The notes under the pieces: model-generated
Told to the model about the DNA's origin: nothing
Database searches by the model: none
Seen by the model: only the letters and a program-made list of their open reading frames with translations
Source: Trypanosoma brucei gambiense DAL972
Taxonomy: Eukaryota; Euglenozoa; Kinetoplastea; Trypanosomatida; Trypanosomatidae
NCBI RefSeq assembly: GCF_000210295.1
Contig: NC_026741.1
Coordinates: 1,984,001-2,048,000, forward strand
DNA length: 64,000 nucleotides
Direction: 5' to 3'
Shown here: in pieces, positions 10,471 through 21,671 of the stretch
Layout of the letters: each line of letters starts with the position of its first letter
Position numbering within the stretch: the stretch's first letter is position 1
Position numbers and translations under genes: made by a program

Positions 10471-10559
10471 CAGCAGCTTGGGAGTGCTTCTTCCCCCATT
10501 ACCTTGCGGCCGTTTCGCTTAGTACACACTTTCTTGGGTGAATGAATACTGAGCTTCCC

Positions 10560-12250
10560 CTATGGTTCCACGCTAAGTCATTTTACCCCCAAGTACCACC
10601 AATACCATGACCCAATGTGGCGGCACCGAACCTCATCTATTAGTGATTGCTGTTTCTGGCAGGCGCACCGCAGATGCAGTAGATCCACTGGGCTCGTTAT
10701 CTTCCCTTTACATTCCATTCACCCGGCTTACAGGGCTTATCAGCACACTGTTTTCGGAAATGTGGCCAGTTCGTTCTCCCCACACGGAAACAAATTACTA
10801 CGGAACTTGAAGTGCTCGATCCTTCCTATGTTGCTTCCCACTGCTCCACAGAAGGTAACCTCAGCCACGCCTCCTGTTAAAGCCTTTAATCGCATTCTAA
10901 GATGTCGCCCCGTGGTTTACAGAGCAGGCAACACTGGGGGACGGGATTTCTATCTTAATCGCCCCGCCAAGCACGCCTCCTTTCCGGTCCTGGTGTTGTC
11001 GCACGCGGTTACCCCTCGCCGCTACATACCAAACAATCTTGCTGTCTCGATGCTACGGAGGAACTGTGGCTTAATTCACTCCTGGCCGGAACGCCGGACC
11101 CCTGCGCGACGGAGAAACGGCGGACGCAGCTGGGGTCGGCAATGATAGCAACACGTTTGCGTGGCATACCTGGCGGGTGCTCCTGGTAGCCGAGGTAGCA
11201 GTTTTTTCTTACCGGAGGCTTGCTGTAAGCAACTGGCCGTTGCGTGTGTTCCTGTGTGTGGAGTAACCTCGTGTTGACGTATAACGAAGCTTCGGGTGGG
11301 GGAGTGCGGCAGCCGGGGTTCGCTGGCTCCACGCATCCGAGGGAGTGTGTACGAACACCGCCATTTGGACATCACCAGATGCGCCAGCGTGTAGCCGGTA
11401 CCGGCCGGGTGGGGATGGGCCTGCCCTGCGTGCACTCGCTCGGGTACCGCATCTGTCCGTATGTAAGCCGCGTGGGCGCCTTTGATCACCGGGTGGTTTC
11501 CAGCCGGCCGTCGGACTCCGTTGCTGCCTGCGTGCGAGCCGCTCGGTGAGGGTGATATAGCCACCGAGGACGGGAGCTGTCGTCTTTGTTTTTTTCTGCA
11601 GGTCTGGCTTGTTTGATTCGATAAGCATGCAGATCAGGTGGTTGGTTACTCGGTCACGTTCTCTCCGCTCCTTTTGGTGATGTAACAGGAGAAGCGGTTT
11701 GTGGCACCCACTGAGGGGGTGCGTCCGCTTGGCCGATCTACGGACGGGTCACATCTCCCATGTTTTAAAAGCGAGGCTGCAACCAGTGTTGATTGTTTGA
11801 GGCGTCGCAGAAGCATACGGAACACGCAAGCCAGCGTTTCAACTGATTTGCTCTGTTTGAACGCGTAGTAAAGGAAAGTTCATTTGTTAGGCAACAACAA
11901 AAGCTCACCAGTGCTGTGGTGCTACTGCAGACTGCGCAGAAGACACCACGCCAAAATAACATCAGTTTAGATACAGTATCTCTCGAGTGTATACACTACC
12001 GTAGCAACGGTGCTGACTGCGTTTTAGTGGACGGGGTTGGGGTCGTGCACGTCTTAGTGAGGCTTAGTGTGTGTGTGTGTGGGGAGGGGGGGGGGGAGGA
12101 CGTCTGCCAGGTACGGATTTTATTTGTTGCCACAGTTATGATTTTTTTTTTGGCGTAACACGCTAGTGCACTGTATCGCAAAAAACAACAACAACAACAA
12201 CATTTATTAGTGCCCTACAACCCCTCTGAGGATCTTGCTTACTCTACTAT
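10560..12250. other. Gene-free region with a GC-rich island at about 11040-11580
   Basis: The island is markedly more GC-rich than its surroundings and has overlapping open frames on both strands (- 11076-11564, - 11209-11628, + 11244-11549), a composition effect rather than evidence for genes. The minus frames are Arg/Pro/Ala-rich and could be a degenerate N-terminal region of a retrotransposon-associated protein; nothing diagnostic is visible. A G10 run lies at about 12086-12096 and an (AAC)n run at about 12185-12201. Confidence 0.45.
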
Positions 12251-14100
12251 GAGGTGGTTAATTGCTTCACGCTACCAGCGACAGTTGATAAAATGACTGG
12301 TCGCAAAAACCGTGATATTACAAGGGAGGATGAATCACTTCCGGAGTATTGGTGTCTTGTTCTCAGTAAATGCACAAGTTTCTATTGCTTTCACCGAGCA
12401 AATGCATTTGAAAACCAAATATATACCCAGGCACAAGCAGCCAGGGAGAATTGGGTTTACCACTGGCTATACGACTTTCATCGTTTTCTTTGAGAGGTTT
12501 TAACGGAAAATCCCCATTTGCTGAACTTAGGTCAGTATCACAACAAATTCTGAGGATTTTGCGGGGCGTCTTTGTTTTTTCTTTTATCTTAGAGCCTTGG
12601 GGTCCCAAGCGTTTGTTCTGTATAATTTCATTAGTGTCGTAGAAAACTTAACGCTTCCGCACCGATGTTCTCTTTTGAAGGAATCATTCACGCTACAGAC
12701 CCCTCTAAAAACTGGTTTCACCAGCGTGGGGAGGGACTAAACCGCAAAAAAAAAAAGAGTGACCGGACCCCTGCACCTTGTCAAAGGACTAGTGTCCTGG
12801 CTTTGTAGCCAATAATATTCACCACCTTTGAGCGCTGATGCTTCTGTTTTCATTTTTTTGGCTCTGACTTAGGTGGTCCCAGGAAGGTATGGTTTAGAGA
12901 AATATATCATTAGACTGTGCCGAGTATTGAGAAATGGATGTTCTTGAAAGTGCAACTATACCATAATCGATTGTGATTACTGCTTTTAAAAAAAAAAATG
13001 TCATGTTAGCACACATTTCGGCTGCTTAATTACCGACTATCAAATGACTGCTTTGTGTAACCCTCTCCAACTAAGAGGGACTTCACTGGGAACGGTTGTG
13101 TGCTTCAGTAAAATGTACGGGCTGCTTACCACTGAAGGCTGTCTCGGACGGGCAGCCCTTCTAAGCATTTGGTCCCCATAAACTCCATATCGAATAATGA
13201 TTACATTGTTAAATCATCACGCTGGCGTCAAACTCCTTCGAACGTGAACACGAGAAGCTGGGGGATATAGTCACATTTGGAGCGGTTGTCCATGAGCAGG
13301 GTTCTTAGGGATATATGCTTCGAAGCATTTGTTCCTGTTGTTGTTTGCATCCGAGGAATTCTTGCTAACTGACAGTTTTCTACAGGTAAAACAAAAATAC
13401 GATGTTGATGGCCAACGATTCCGCCATAGTTAGTCATCACTGACTCCATATATTACGTTCACGTAAGGCAACCGGTCCTGTTTTTTCCTAGAAATTGTGT
13501 GGTAACTGGGCCCTATATTTGCCAATCATCCATACCACTGTGGGATTTACTGCGACATAGTTGGGGTAGAGGAAGGGTGTTAACGACAGACCATGTGAGT
13601 GCCTGCAAGTTTTTAGTCGATTCGCCATGGTGACGATTTCCATTGATGATCAGATGTTATTTGGGGTGTCGCCGTAAAATTTTGTATCAATCCATTAAAG
13701 TTTTTCGCCACAGTATTTTTTTCGGCAATAAGGCGAAATGTTGTGGTGGTGCTGCGACATCACAGGCGGGAAGGGGAAAATAAAAATCATTATGTACGGT
13801 TCAGTGGTCTACGATAGAGGTTTCGACTACAGATTGGCCGCTTTTTTTTCTTCTAGTTTCTATTACCTCTTGCGTTTTTACGTTCAGCCAGTGGAGGTGG
13901 TTAGGCTCCTCCTTTAGATGCCTCGGGTTACAGCGGCCGTGATTCAAGCATCTACGTGAGCACTGATAGTGCTGCGTACTGATGTCACAGTGCGTGAAAT
14001 ATTAGTTTCATTTATATTAACATCAGTGCATCGTGTATGGTGAACTTTTGTTGTAACTGGCCCTCTAAGTTTACCCTCACTTTAATCCCGCAACTCCTCA
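12251..14100. other. Gene-free, mixed-composition region
   Basis: No coding region or RNA gene could be supported on either strand. Several short inverted-repeat-like motifs and A runs occur, without pattern. Confidence 0.5.
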
Positions 14101-16012
14101 TATATATGCTTGTGCCTCTGATTCCCTTTTTTCTTTCTTTATCTGAATAGAACACGAAGGCAAAAAGGGAAGGTTCTGAGCACCTACACGCACATAGAAA
14201 ACCGTGAGGGTGGAAACTTGAAACTTCCGGGGAAACGAATCTTCCTTCTCTGTTTCACCTTCCATTCGCCCCGTCTCGCTTTTCCTTCGTGTTTTACTGT
14301 TTTTAGGATCCCCTGGAATCCGTGTTTCATAGTTCCAGTTATTTAACTGACTTGCGTCACCTGGGAGGCGGAGCGAGGAAAAAAAAGTTAAAAATACGGA
14401 CAAAAAAGTGAGTAAAAGAAACAAAAAGCGAAAAAGACTCACGCTGCCACTATTTTTGGGTGAAAGTCTGGTACGTGTGCTGACAGGTGAATTGCTGCCA
14501 TAATCATTCAAAGTATTGTATATTTGCGTTTGGTTTGAACGCTCATTAACTGGCGAGGCGAAGGTGGAGAGTGGCGACAGTCGAAGCAACAACATCGCTA
14601 CATACTTGACTTGCCAAGTTCCTCCCTCCCTCATTCGGGTGTATCACTTCTTTTGCTTTTTCTTTTGGCTCATTTCTGAACGTCGGTAGAGGGAGGACCG
14701 CATTCACGTGTTGGCTGCTCCGCTGATTATCATTAAAGTGGAGGCAGTGTGAGAAGAGAAGAAGGGGAAGGAGGAGCCCATTAGAAAGCAAATCGAGGGA
14801 AAGACGTGTAGAGATAGGAAGGGACAAGGAAAAAAAAAAACAACAACTAAAACGACGGAAAAAAAAAGGAAGGGAAGTAGAAAATAAATAAATCGTTAAA
14901 AATAGATATATTACACATAGCAGGTTAGGGGTGGACGGAAGGCGGCAAAAGGAGTGACGAAGGGATAATCACAACCAGACGGAAATAGCAAGGAAAGAAG
15001 GAATCAAAGGAAGGGGACAAAAAATTGAGGTGGATTGTCTGAGGGAGAACAGAGGGGGTGCGTGGATTTAGCACCATTATAACATTATATCTTATAGGAG
15101 TTCACCATTTCTTTTTTAAAACAACAGCAATACAAATTAGTGTCGAGAAGAGAAAAAGCCAAAAGGGGAGCCTTTTGTTCCGGATTACATAAGTTGTTTT
15201 TGAAAATAACTGATCAGTAAAGCAACCAAAACAGGAGGCAACTGAACATTTTTTAAAAAAAAGAATAGTGGCGTGTTTTTATATTGTTTGTGTATTTGTT
15301 GTGTTCAAGTTCCCTATTGTATATCTAGTTGCTCATTTCCGTGCTCCTTAGCGTTAGCCCTCCATTTTTTTACTCCCTTAAGTCTCGAGCACAAGGAGAG
15401 AGGAGAGAAGGAGGGAAGGAGAGGAAAAATTGTGGAGAGGAGCGTGGGGTGGGGACAATTAAACGGAGAGGAAAGATTTGTTTTTTTTTTAAAATTTCAT
15501 TTATATTTATAAATATTTTGACGTCATTTTGTTGGGAAGCGAGTAGTAAATTCTTTCCACCAGTGAGAAAGCAAAAGAAGTTGCAAGGGGGTTGACTCGT
15601 CCGTTTGTTTTGCCTTACTGTTTTGCTGGTTGAGTTGATTCGGCTCGACTTGAAGTGTGGGGCTCCTGAACCAACCAAAAGATTAACCGAAGGTTCTGAG
15701 TGTAGGAGGTGCAGTGAAAAAGTAGCGGTAACTTCAAAAACAAAGGCATATAAGGGGGAAAGGAATCACCGTGACATTTATACTAAATCTTGCATATACC
15801 AATTTACAAATATATAGCGTTGTGAAGCAACTGGGGCATTGCCAAAAAGGTGTGAAATAGCCAGGGATACAGCAGGGAGAAAGACGCGGTGCACGCACGG
15901 TGCGAAGGAGGGGAGTAAGAGGGAGGAGGAGATTCTACTTCCCTTTTTGGTTTTGCTTTATTCTTATTATCATTATTATTGGAACACAACTTGCATTAAC
16001 TTTTTGTTATTG
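14101..16012. other. Simple-sequence spacer leading to the first downstream gene
   Basis: From about 14.1 kb the sequence changes to long purine-rich (14700-15060, 15380-15470) and T-rich (15240-15370) blocks typical of trypanosome intergenic DNA. The apparent minus frame at 14098-14634 lies in this biased sequence and has no motif. The 3' end supplies the pyrimidine tract (about 15933-15975) for the gene at 16166. Confidence 0.5.
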
Positions 16013-16014
16013 AG
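16013..16014 (+). promoter_or_regulatory. Candidate spliced-leader acceptor AG for the 16166 gene
   Basis: This is the first AG after the pyrimidine-rich tract at about 15933-15975. Use of it would give a 151-nt 5' UTR that contains the (CA)30 repeat. Confidence 0.35.
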
Positions 16015-16040
16015 GTCTTCATCGTTTGAATTGCTTCGTT

Positions 16041-16042
<2 letters not shown>

Positions 16043-16102
<60 letters not shown>
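16043..16102 (+). repeat. (AC)30 microsatellite in the presumed 5' UTR
   Basis: Sixty bases of uninterrupted AC dinucleotide end 63 bases before the ATG at 16166. It should be polymorphic between strains and lies in the mature mRNA if the AG at 16013-16014 is used. Confidence 0.95.
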
Positions 16103-16104
<2 letters not shown>

Positions 16105-16165
16105 CCACACCCACACAACGCCCTCAACAACGACACCGACTTAAACACGCTCACAAAATACGCAG

Positions 16166-19100
16166 ATGGGGGCTGTGCCCAGCCGTGAGTCCTTGGGGCG
16201 CGGACTGTGCCAAATACAAGATTATGGGCAGAAGCACAAAATGGTGCTCATTCCCTTAACGAGAGAGTTCTTCCCGTCACCCGACTGTCTGCTCTTACGG
16301 CAGCTCTTTGAGGCGCGGAGGGATCCGTTTGTCCATTACTATCACACATTCGATGAGGGGTTTGCTAAGGCGCAAGCGCCAGATCCTGCTGTGGACGCTG
16401 ACGCCGCAAAACTTTATGATCTCCAGGGTCTTGTTGCTCCATCAACCAGCGCCTCCGCTACCGCCCATCTCGTTGAGGGCAAGGTATGGCGTGCTGATCA
16501 CTTTGTGCCTTTTAGCTGTACACTGGAAGAGTTCTACGACTCGTATGTGTGCCGTATGGGCGAGCGCCGCATATACGATACAGATGAACAGATGCTCAGG
16601 TTGTGCACGCGGGACCCGAACGCGATCCGCCCCGTGCCGTGCGCGGTAGCGTTTGCTTATAACTCTGCCCCCACGCCCTCCGTACTCGGTAATAAAGAGG
16701 CGCTTGGTGGGGAGGTCATGTTGCGTGAGGATGGTAGTAATAGTGAACTGGGTAACAGCGGTGGGGAAAGTAGAGCTGAGGTAGGGGATGCAAAGGGCAG
16801 TACGCTAGAGGAAAGCAGCATGCTTTTCGGATTGTACGTGCGTGTCGTTGGTTTCGTTGGTGGTGTGAGTGACATCTACCCGCATGGTTGTAACGATGTG
16901 TTGCTGGAGGATACGTTTCAACTACAAGTGTTTCTTAACAAGTCGGTTGGAGACCACAACTTTGTGCACGCCTTCATAACGGCCGTTTATACCTATGTAA
17001 GGCAATGGCGTGAGGCAGCGGTGATGCACATAGGGAGTATTGAGGACCAAAGACAACCGACGGGACGTGGCTCGGTTGAGGTAGGGGAAGGGGGACATTC
17101 TAAGGTTTCCTCCACTATGAGTGGCGAGAAGCCGTTGATGACACCTCCTGCTGCGTCTGTTGTTATTGCATGCAAGCGGACCAACGTTCCAATGCTATGT
17201 TTCCAGCGGGGGTTGCGAGCGATGCTATCACGACTCCTAGGCATTGTGGAGTCCGAGGGGACAAGTAACCCCGGAGGGTCGTGTTGTTGTCGGTGCGGCA
17301 GAAAAAATGATTGCATTCTTCAGACGCATAAATTAGCAGCTGGGGTTCCGTTGGGTACGCCACAAGACGGCGATACCAAAGTTGTCAGCGAATGTTCTTC
17401 TGCTCCTTCTTTGGAAAAAACTACCATGTTGGAGAATGTCTTTGACATGTGGTTGAATGGCGACGTAGTGTTCGCATGTATTCCAAAGCAAATTGTAGCA
17501 CGTGCTTTGGAATGTGTTGGGATGCGCATGGGTTGCCCAGAGTGCATAATGGACATTGTGCGACCAAAACGTACTGAAACGCGGGCGGGCTGTAACACGG
17601 AAGTGAGGACGGCGCAGTCTAATCCCCATGTCGGAGTGGCCCGGGATGTGTGCTCGCTGCACTCAACTGCCGATGCTTTTTGCCCACAAGATGCCGTTAA
17701 CGCATTGGCTACCACTGCCGCTAAGGGTTCCTCCTCAAAAGGCTATGGGGGCGGTCTCAAAGTGTGCGACTCTGAGGCCGCTGCCGCTGAACTACCTGCA
17801 CATCAAAAGCTGCATGACGTATTGGGCGAGACTGTGGTTGTGGAGGAATGGCCAGTGGATGGGATCGATCTGGTCAGCTTTACGAACGCCAAGGGGGATA
17901 CCATCGACCGCCCGGCGCACTTGTATTGGGTAGTTGGGCGTTCAGTGACTGCCCAAGAAACCGCAGCCTCTGCCTTTTTCTCATGGTGGGCTGGTGGGAG
18001 GCTAACGGTTATGGGAGGAGGATGTGACGTGTCGAACGAAAGTGAGCACGAAAGAAGCAACAGTGGGAAGGGGAAAGTGGATGAACGCTTGTCGGTCGGA
18101 GAGTTGCTTTACCTCAATATGAACCCATGCCAGTCAAATGCGATGCATCAGTGGGTTCTTCAGCGTACCACGCTCCCACTGGAGGAGCTTTTGCTATCTG
18201 AACTACATGACAGCTGCAAGCTGGCACGACAGGCGCCGGTTGATGCAGAGAACTGGCTGCGCCATACTGACATCAGCGGCCCACGAGAGCGTGACAGGTC
18301 TCTGCTGCTACCGCTAGGTGCTGAGGATACCAATGGGGAAGACTTGTCAGAGTTTGTTGTTGGTGTAAGACAACTTGTTGGCGAAGGTTCGCTTTGTTTG
18401 TGGCGGGTGACACTCGTGACAGGTGCAGTGCGCGCTATAGCGGTCACACCGCACTTTCTTCGCCCGCCACGGAAAAAGCGGGCGCGCAGAAAGCCAACCC
18501 GGCGCCCGTATGCTCCGGAGCAGGCTAATGCACCATCGACGGCGGTGGATGGGGCTGCACCGGTCAACAGCTTTGGGCCCTCAGCGGAGACGCAGGCATC
18601 CAAGGGCAGAAGAGCAACGAGGTCAAAGATGGTAACAAGACGGCCGGTACCATTGCCAACAGCTGTCGTATCGGAAGGTGTGCTAAGGAGCGACGAACGG
18701 TCCGCCATGTCGCCATCGTTGAGCCAAGGGCTCTGCAGGGAGGGCGGAGTCCCTCCGATGGCTCCTCCTAACACCACGCCTTCTGTGGGTTTTGGTCGTG
18801 TGCGGACTCGGCAGCAGCCTTGCTGCTACGGAAACCCTGCGCTGGCTTCCCATATGGAGGTGCCTGCATTTCCCCAAGGTCAACAATCCGGTTTTGTTGC
18901 TTTCAGCCAGCCAGTTGTCGATTCTAGTCATTCCCCCGTTTCTGATGCAAGCTATGCAAATAGGCGTACGTCGACTCCTTTTCTGAGCCGCCGAACTTCA
19001 AGGGAGGATCAACTTGGGTTTATGCCTTACGACAGTTACAATGTTTCGCGCCGCATAAGCAGTGACGTAACAAGCCAACGCTTATCTACGGCTTCCTTCA

Positions 19101-19480
19101 CCCATTTCCCTCGTTGGGATGGGTGTGGAACCATCTGGCCCTACACAGGTTCGGAGGAACGGCCGAGTGTTACACGGCATTCGTCAGCGGTGGGAGGTGG
19201 GTGCACTCCCTTTTTTCAGCCGGCAGATGGATGGCCAAATTCCATGCACTCACGTTCTGGCACCCGCGAGGACTTTCACCCTTCCTGTGCCTTCCACCGG
19301 ACCGGCGGAGGTTTCAGCAGCAGCGGCGGCTGCAGCAGTGAAAGTGTTGCAGGTTGTGCCCGCACTCAATTCGACTTAGTTTCTGCGTCTGGACTTGGAA
19401 CTGATGAGGTGTACGCCGATGGGGCGGAGGTGAGAACCCCAACACTTAATGTAACGGTGCGGCGTGGCCTGCAACACTGA
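16166..19480 (+). CDS. Putative N-myristoylated paralogue A, Ser/Pro-rich C-terminal tail
   Basis: 1104 residues; family unknown to me. It begins MGAVPSRES, an MG-x-x-x-S context that fits N-myristoylation (Gly2, Ser6), so it may be membrane-attached without a signal peptide. It shares, in the same order, blocks with the products at 21672 and 31252: VLIPLTREFFPS (residue 27), FYDSYV...DTDEQM (123), PCAVAF (158), VRVVGFVGG (225), FLNKSVGD...YVRQWREA (254-285), TNVPMLCFQRGLR (339), MWLNGDVVFACIP (about 428), TTLPLEELLLSEL (668) and LCLWRVTLVTGAVRAIAVTP (about 741). A basic stretch RPPRKKRARRKPTRRP follows (about 766), then about 330 Ser/Gly/Pro-rich residues unique to this copy. Insertions between blocks are acidic or low-complexity. 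ATG 16166 is chosen because the N-terminal MGA-x-PSRE is conserved in all three copies. No enzymatic motif was seen. Confidence 0.88.
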   Translation: MGAVPSRESLGRGLCQIQDYGQKHKMVLIPLTREFFPSPDCLLLRQLFEARRDPFVHYYHTFDEGFAKAQAPDPAVDADAAKLYDLQGLVAPSTSASATAHLVEGKVWRADHFVPFSCTLEEFYDSYVCRMGERRIYDTDEQMLRLCTRDPNAIRPVPCAVAFAYNSAPTPSVLGNKEALGGEVMLREDGSNSELGNSGGESRAEVGDAKGSTLEESSMLFGLYVRVVGFVGGVSDIYPHGCNDVLLEDTFQLQVFLNKSVGDHNFVHAFITAVYTYVRQWREAAVMHIGSIEDQRQPTGRGSVEVGEGGHSKVSSTMSGEKPLMTPPAASVVIACKRTNVPMLCFQRGLRAMLSRLLGIVESEGTSNPGGSCCCRCGRKNDCILQTHKLAAGVPLGTPQDGDTKVVSECSSAPSLEKTTMLENVFDMWLNGDVVFACIPKQIVARALECVGMRMGCPECIMDIVRPKRTETRAGCNTEVRTAQSNPHVGVARDVCSLHSTADAFCPQDAVNALATTAAKGSSSKGYGGGLKVCDSEAAAAELPAHQKLHDVLGETVVVEEWPVDGIDLVSFTNAKGDTIDRPAHLYWVVGRSVTAQETAASAFFSWWAGGRLTVMGGGCDVSNESEHERSNSGKGKVDERLSVGELLYLNMNPCQSNAMHQWVLQRTTLPLEELLLSELHDSCKLARQAPVDAENWLRHTDISGPRERDRSLLLPLGAEDTNGEDLSEFVVGVRQLVGEGSLCLWRVTLVTGAVRAIAVTPHFLRPPRKKRARRKPTRRPYAPEQANAPSTAVDGAAPVNSFGPSAETQASKGRRATRSKMVTRRPVPLPTAVVSEGVLRSDERSAMSPSLSQGLCREGGVPPMAPPNTTPSVGFGRVRTRQQPCCYGNPALASHMEVPAFPQGQQSGFVAFSQPVVDSSHSPVSDASYANRRTSTPFLSRRTSREDQLGFMPYDSYNVSRRISSDVTSQRLSTASFTHFPRWDGCGTIWPYTGSEERPSVTRHSSAVGGGCTPFFQPADGWPNSMHSRSGTREDFHPSCAFHRTGGGFSSSGGCSSESVAGCARTQFDLVSASGLGTDEVYADGAEVRTPTLNVTVRRGLQH

Positions 19481-20668
19481 CCTTTTGCAAAGCTTCATAG
19501 TGATGTATTGGTTTTAAAGAGCGCTCTACGTCTTTAAGTGGGCATCGTTGGGGAAGTGAGAATAGGTGCCGCTATTGCGGAATCTTTCACTAACTAGACC
19601 CAAGCACACTCTGGCTGATGAAGGTGCGCGCGTGGCGTCTGCTCCGTGAAAAATTCTGCCCTTTCTCTGTGCTGAGTGCTGCACGATCCCATATTTTGGG
19701 AAGAAACAAGTTGTGATAAAGGCAGTCTGTATCTCATGGTCTGTACGAGCCTAGGGAAAAAAATGTAAATAGAATGTACTAAGCCAGTAAAGGTTAGGCA
19801 AGCGTACAGGCGCGGGTAAAGGGTCAGGAAAAGAGACTGAAATAAATGTGGGAAACTTGTGAGGTTGAGCAAGTCGGCTTCGTCCTTTCCTTCCCCTTCT
19901 CATCGTTTCCTCTATTGTTGCCATTAAATGAAATGACCCCATTGGGAGTGGAAAAGACGTTTGTGAAGGGTCCTTAATTTATGTGATGTTTTGCTGCCAG
20001 ACGTGTTGCGTCGTACTCATTCGTTGAAGTGTATTGTGGCATACCATTCGTCGAAAGCAGTAGCAGCAACGCCAACAGCGTATCCCTTTTCTTCCGTTCT
20101 TATCTTTCGTTATTACAAGCGCGAGGGGTATCATTCTTCCTGCGCATCATTATCTCTGTTGGAGATCCTACGGTCCCGTGGCAAGCGTATGCGGATGCGT
20201 TTGCAACGTTGCACTTGTTACCAGCGTATACCGATAAGTACTCTCACAGGAGTTCGTGTTTACGTACACGACATGCTTTTCTATTTTTTCCCTTCTCCTG
20301 CTGCTTATTTTTCTTTGAAATACATACACGCACACGCCGGTGTTTTAAAGTCGTTAACAGACGACATGCGATTTCTTCCCGGTATGACTCAATATCCTTT
20401 TTTTTCCTCCGCCCCACACGTTCACCAATTTTGTTTTTCTGTTTCGTTTTGTTTTGTGTGGATGTGTTGTCCACTGTCTCCCCTCGACATTACTTTCCCC
20501 TTGGCACCTGCTTGCGTACGTTACTCGTGCTTTTGCGGTATCAGTCCCCTTACCTCATCTCCACCCGCTCTACCATTTCGATTTCCCTTTTATATCTTCT
20601 TTAGTTTCATGGCGTCCCCCGGTTGAATGGCGTTCGTGCTTCTCTTTTCATTTCGTTGCTGCTTCAAC
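19481..20668. other. Spacer, pyrimidine-rich in its second half
   Basis: Presumed 3' UTR and intergenic DNA. A pyrimidine-biased stretch (about 20080-20660) gives long open frames in two + frames (19991-20626 and 20029-20604), both starting or running through low-complexity Ser/Phe/Leu text; I do not accept them as genes. Confidence 0.5.
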
Positions 20669-20670
20669 AG
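20669..20670 (+). promoter_or_regulatory. Candidate spliced-leader acceptor AG upstream of the small ORF at 20717
   Basis: CTTCAACAG closes a long CT-rich stretch (20500-20665). The ATG at 20717 lies 46 bases downstream, a normal trypanosome 5' UTR length. Confidence 0.4.
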
Positions 20671-20716
20671 AACCTTCGGTGAGTGGAGACTCGAACAGTG
20701 ACAGCAAGGGGGGTGT

Positions 20717-21109
20717 ATGAATGCGTCGTCGGCGTCAGAGGCAGGCGAAATAAGTAAACAAAGGACACGGGCGGTTGCACGGGTGGTTGAATATAACATG
20801 CATACTGCTTTCACCCTCGATGTTGCTTCTTTTTGTGGCAATAATATGGCAATGAACGAAAATTTTCTTGTGACATTTGTTGTTTTGGAATTTATTAACA
20901 TTATTACTGCTATTGTTGTTGTTTTACGGGTGAATTTGATTGTCATACGGCCCTTTCTCTTGCTCTTGCTCTTTTTTTTGTACACTGAAAATCCCTTTAG
21001 CGTGCCCCGTGAAGCTAGAAAAGGACGAGAGTATTTTAAGGATCTAGTGGAAAAAGGGAATAAGAAACAACAACAAAAACAACAAAAGAGGGACAAATCC
21101 AACTGTTGA
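20717..21109 (+). CDS. Possible small membrane protein, 130 residues
   Basis: An ATG frame of 130 residues. The N-terminal half (MNASSASEAGEISKQRTRAV) looks like ordinary soluble protein. Two hydrophobic stretches follow, NFLVTFVVLEFINIITAIVV and IRPFLLLLLFFLY, and then a basic Lys/Gln-rich tail (KGNKKQQQKQQKRDK). A well-placed acceptor AG sits 46 bases upstream. Against it: the second half is T-rich and the tail is A-rich, as intergenic DNA often is, and I know no homologue. If real it would be a small two-helix membrane protein. An alternative is chance reading in the spacer between two paralogous genes. Confidence 0.35.
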   Translation: MNASSASEAGEISKQRTRAVARVVEYNMHTAFTLDVASFCGNNMAMNENFLVTFVVLEFINIITAIVVVLRVNLIVIRPFLLLLLFFLYTENPFSVPREARKGREYFKDLVEKGNKKQQQKQQKRDKSNC

Positions 21110-21671
21110 ATACGAACATAATTTTCAGCGTCAAATAGCCCAATATTTCATTTTAGCTAGAGGGAAAAGATCAGAAGGGCGAGATACGTCTTCCTTTAAA
21201 TTTCCCTCTATTTGTTTAAGGACAAAAAAATATAATAGTCGATTGCTTAACCCACGCGAGGAGGCCACTAAATCTACGGGAATATACGCAAACCTATACA
21301 GTCATTGTGGTCGTGACATCGCCGTGTGGCCACTACTTCCTTATCCTCCCAAAGTAGGTGATATCAGAACACTGATTGTCGCGTGGTAGGCCTGTTTTTT
21401 TCTTTTTTTCTTTTTTTTTTGTTGTTGCCCCTTTTTACACTACTTGTGAATAGCCGGGGGAAGCGCCGCTGAAAGGGAAGACACATATACATATATACAC
21501 AAGGTATACCCCCACAAAATTGTCCGCATCTGCGCTTACCGGTGTGTGTTAACGGTAAAAAAGGAGGAGGAAGGGAAACAGATTGGGGAAGAAGCAACAG
21601 AGATAATTATATAAATAAATATATAACTTTTCATTGGATTACATTAACATTATATATATAACATTTTTGCA
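21110..21671. other. Spacer and presumed 5' UTR of paralogue B
   Basis: Contains the T-rich tract at 21391-21436 followed by AG at 21452-21453, a candidate trans-splice site giving a 218-nt 5' UTR. An AT-rich run with TATATATA lies immediately before the ATG. Confidence 0.45.

Noticed and set aside
10615..11145. 176-codon + frame and overlapping minus frames in the GC-rich island
   Set aside because: GC-rich DNA is poor in stops; frames overlap on both strands with Arg/Pro/Ser-biased text and no recognisable domain.
14098..14634. 178-codon minus frame
   Set aside because: It lies in biased simple sequence opposite to the gene cluster, with a Phe/Leu stretch from a poly-A tract; no motif.
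19991..20626. 211-codon and overlapping 191-codon + frames
   Set aside because: They lie in pyrimidine-rich UTR-like DNA, overlap each other in different frames, are low-complexity, and the longer one lacks an ATG start.
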